DNA of 21,872 nt, taken from Peronospora farinosa (Eukaryota > Oomycota > Peronosporomycetes > Peronosporales > Peronosporaceae). The stretch lies in the NCBI GenBank assembly GCA_947646735.1, contig CANTFK010000352.1, forward strand, positions 1 to 21,872, in the 5' to 3' direction. The position numbers were made by a program, and so were the translations under genes. Each line of letters opens with the position of its first letter. The first letter of the stretch is position 1. The notes below the pieces were generated by a model. It had not been told where the DNA came from. It was given only the letters and a program-made list of their open reading frames with translations, and searched no databases. This document shows positions 19,622 through 21,872 of this stretch, piece by piece.

Positions 19622-21042
19622 GACTCAGGACCGCGATCCAAGGCTGAACGCGATCCAAGGTAGACTGCGATCCAATGTAGACCGCGATCCGACTCAGAAG
19701 CGCGATCCGACTCAGAACCGCGATCCAAGGATGAACGCGATCCAAGGTAGACCGCGATTCAAGGGGACTGCGATCCAAGGAAGACCGCGATCCGACTCAG
19801 AAGCGCGATCCAAAGCTGAGCGCGATCCGACTCAGAATCGTGATCCGACTCAGAACCGCGATCCAAGGCTGAACGCGATCCAAGGTAGACTGCGATCCAA
19901 GGTAGACCGCGATCCAAGGTAAACCGCGATCCAAGGTAGACCGCAATCCGACTCAGAAGCGCGATCCGAATCAGAATCGCGATCCAAGGTAGACTGCGAT
20001 CCAAGGTAGACCGCGGTCCGACTCAGAACCGCGATCCAAGGCTGAACGCGATCCAAGGTAGACCGCGATCCAAGGTAGACCGCGATCCGACTCAGAAGCA
20101 CGATCCGACTCAGAAGCGCGATCCAAAGCTGAGCGCGATCCGAATCAGAAGCGCGATCCGAATCAGGACCGCGATCCAAGGCTGAACGCGATCCAAGGTA
20201 AACCGCGATCCAAGGTAGACCGCGATCCGACTCAGAACCGCGATCCAAGGTAAACCGCGATCCAAGATAGACCGCAATCCAACTCAGAATCGCGATCCGA
20301 ATCAGGACCGCGATCCAAGGCTGAACGCGATCCAAGGTAGACCGCGATCCAAGGTAGACCGCGATCCAAGGTAGACCGCGATCCGACTCAGAAGCGATCC
20401 GACTCAGAAGCGCGATCCAAGGCTGAGCGCGATCCGAATCAGAAGTGCGATCCGACTAAGAACCGCGATCCAAGGCTGAACGCGATCCAAGGTAGACCTC
20501 GATCCAAGGTAGACCGCGATCCGACTCAGAAGCCCGATTCAAGGTAGACCGCGATCCAAGGTAGACCGCAATCCGATCAGAATCGCGATCCGAATCAGGA
20601 CCGCGATCCAAGGCTGAACGCGATCCAAGGTAGACTGCGATCCAAGGTAGACCGCGATCCGACTCAGAACCGCGATCCAAGGCTGAACGCGATCCAAGGT
20701 AGACCGCGATCCGACTCAGAAGCGCGATCCAGGTAGACCGCGATCCAAGGTAGACCGCAATCCAAGGTAGACCGCGATCCGACTCAGAAGCGCGATCCAA
20801 GGCTGAACGCGATCCAAGGTAGACTGCGATCCAAGGTAGACCGCGATCCGACTCAGAAGCGCGATACGACTCAGAACCGCGATCCAAGGTATAGCGCGAT
20901 CCGACTCAGAACCGCGATCCGAATCAAAACCGCGATCCAAGGCTGAACGCGATCCAAGGTAGACCGCGATCCGACTCAGAACCGCGATCCAAGGTAAACC
21001 GCGATCCAAGGTAGACCGCAATCCAACTCAGAATCGCGATCC
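19622..21042. repeat. 1.4-kb higher-order unit, copy 2 (1421 bp)
   Basis: Same ordered set of rare monomers as copy 1, without the 140-bp internal duplication. A single difference that I noticed is AAGGATGAACGCG near 19728, where copies 1 and 3 have AAGGCTGAACGCG. That change creates the only ATG of a short plus-strand frame at 19731-19922, which I do not consider a gene. Confidence 0.93.
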
Positions 21043-21872
21043 GACTCAGGACCGCGATCCAAGGCTGAACGCGATCCAAGGTAGACTGCGATCCAATGTA
21101 GACCGCGATCCGACTCAGAAGCGCGATCCGACTCAGAACCGCGATCCAAGGCTGAACGCGATCCAAGGTAGACCGCGATTCAAGGGGACTGCGATCCAAG
21201 GAAGACCGCGATCCGACTCAGAAGCGCGATCCAAAGCTGAGCGCGATCCGACTCAGAATCGTGATCCGACTCAGAACCGCGATCCAAGGCTGAACGCGAT
21301 CCAAGGTAGACTGCGATCCAAGGTAGACCGCGATCCAAGGTAAACCGCGATCCAAGGTAGACCGCAATCCGACTCAGAAGCGCGATCCGAATCAGAATCG
21401 CGATCCAAGGTAGACTGCGATCCAAGGTAGACCGCGGTCCGACTCAGAACCGCGATCCAAGGCTGAACGCGATCCAAGGTAGACCGCGATCCAAGGTAGA
21501 CCGCGATCCGACTCAGAAGCACGATCCGACTCAGAAGCGCGATCCAAAGCTGAGCGCGATCCGAATCAGAAGCGCGATCCGAATCAGGACCGCGATCCAA
21601 GGCTGAACGCGATCCAAGGTAAACCGCGATCCAAGGTAGACCGCGATCCGACTCAGAACCGCGATCCAAGGTAAACCGCGATCCAAGATAGACCGCAATC
21701 CAACTCAGAATCGCGATCCGAATCAGGACCGCGATCCAAGGCTGAACGCGATCCAAGGTAGACCGCGATCCAAGGTAGACCGCGATCCAAGGTAGACCGC
21801 GATCCGACTCAGAAGCGATCCGACTCAGAAGCGCGATCCAAGGCTGAGCGCGATCCGAATCAGAAGTGCGAT
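21043..21872. repeat. 1.4-kb higher-order unit, copy 3 (cut by window end)
   Basis: The first 830 bp of the unit are present up to the last base of the window, ending within the GAAGTGCGAT monomer. The offset from copy 2 is 1421 bp throughout, so copy 3 follows copy 2 with no gap and also lacks the 140-bp insertion. Confidence 0.93.

Larger units (their letters stand above)
7765..21872. repeat. Satellite array of 17/18-bp CGCGATCC-core monomers (continues past window)
   Basis: There are 14.1 kb of uninterrupted head-to-tail monomers, roughly 800 in total, all in the same orientation. Each has a CGCGATCC core (variants TGCGATCC, CACGATCC, CGCAATCC, CGTGATCC) and a tail. Common tails are AAGGTAGAC, AAGGTAAAC, AAGGCTGAA and AAAGCTGAG (17-bp monomers), and GACTCAGAAG, GACTCAGAAC and GAATCAGGAC (18-bp monomers). 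Monomer order is not random: a five-monomer, 87-bp unit recurs, and longer blocks are copied over kilobases. The + strand is full of stops (TAG, TAA, TGA within tails). The minus strand is stop-poor, which yields long artefactual open frames. There is no gene, no terminal structure and no mobile element inside it. Function is unknown; centromeric, subtelomeric or heterochromatic roles are all possible and none is shown. Confidence 0.97.

Noticed and set aside
19731..19922. Plus-strand frame of 63 codons in the satellite
   Set aside because: Its ATG exists only through a single base change in one copy of the 1,421-bp unit. The other two copies lack it.
7847..21756. Dozens of long minus-strand open frames (up to 428 codons) rich in SESDRA, LPWIAVYLGSRS and LDRG repeats
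   Set aside because: They follow from stop-poor repeat monomers on that strand. They overlap in all three frames, change pattern whenever 17- and 18-bp monomers alternate, and nearly all begin at TTG (the complement of CAA in GATCCAA), not ATG.
7765..21872. CRISPR array
   Set aside because: A repeated octamer with short variable tails superficially resembles repeat-spacer structure. However, the tails are only 9-10 bases, belong to a few recurring types, and no cas gene is present.
7765..21872. Telomere repeat
   Set aside because: The units are 17-18 bp and GC-rich, not the short TTTAGGG/TTAGGG type, and no such repeat is seen. A subtelomeric location is possible but unproven.

Overview
The window looks like repeat-rich, gene-poor DNA from a eukaryote, most likely an oomycete of the Phytophthora / downy-mildew group. 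That assignment rests on recognising the decayed Gag, protease and integrase fragments as the chromodomain-type Ty3/gypsy elements that fill those genomes. It is recall of family motifs, not a database search. I see no intact cellular gene, rRNA, tRNA or CRISPR array.

Layout. (1) Positions 1-842 are non-coding flank or LTR-like sequence. They hold a near-perfect 50-bp hairpin (121-170), a degenerate ~21-bp repeat (about 345-475) and a ~70-bp direct duplication carrying C-tracts (626-703 and 758-828). (2) Positions 843-1285 are the end of an LTR, followed one base later by a primer-binding-site-like sequence (1287-1303). (3) Positions 1655-6008 are the dead coding body of a Ty3/gypsy element on the + strand: gag, Cys-rich zinc knuckles, aspartic protease, integrase (HHCC domain, catalytic core, GPY/F-like motif) and a C-terminal chromodomain remnant. 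The body is broken by several frameshifts and at least four nonsense codons. Reverse transcriptase and RNase H are missing entirely, and two of the three integrase catalytic acids are replaced. (4) Positions 6615-7054 are a second copy of the LTR end in inverted orientation. (5) Positions 7142-7273 are six 22-bp tandem repeats. (6) From about 7508 single monomers of a satellite appear, and from about 7765 to the end of the window (14.1 kb, unfinished) everything is one head-to-tail satellite.

The satellite is the dominant feature. Its monomers are 17 or 18 bp, each with a CGCGATCC core and a 9-10 base variable tail such as AAGGTAGAC, AAGGCTGAA or GACTCAGAAG. They are organised at several higher levels: an 87-bp pentamer, blocks of ~0.6 kb reused kilobases apart, and a 1,421-bp unit present in almost three near-identical copies at the right end. 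The many long open frames on the minus strand here are by-products of the repeat (stop-poor monomers, 87 = 3 x 29, almost all starting at TTG) and are not annotated as genes.

No set of genes works together here. The biology is that of a decayed retroelement beside an actively rearranging minisatellite/satellite array. The most unusual observations are the nested satellite organisation with its extreme GATC/CGCG density, the visible decayed edge of the array, and the inverted LTR arrangement around an RT-less element.
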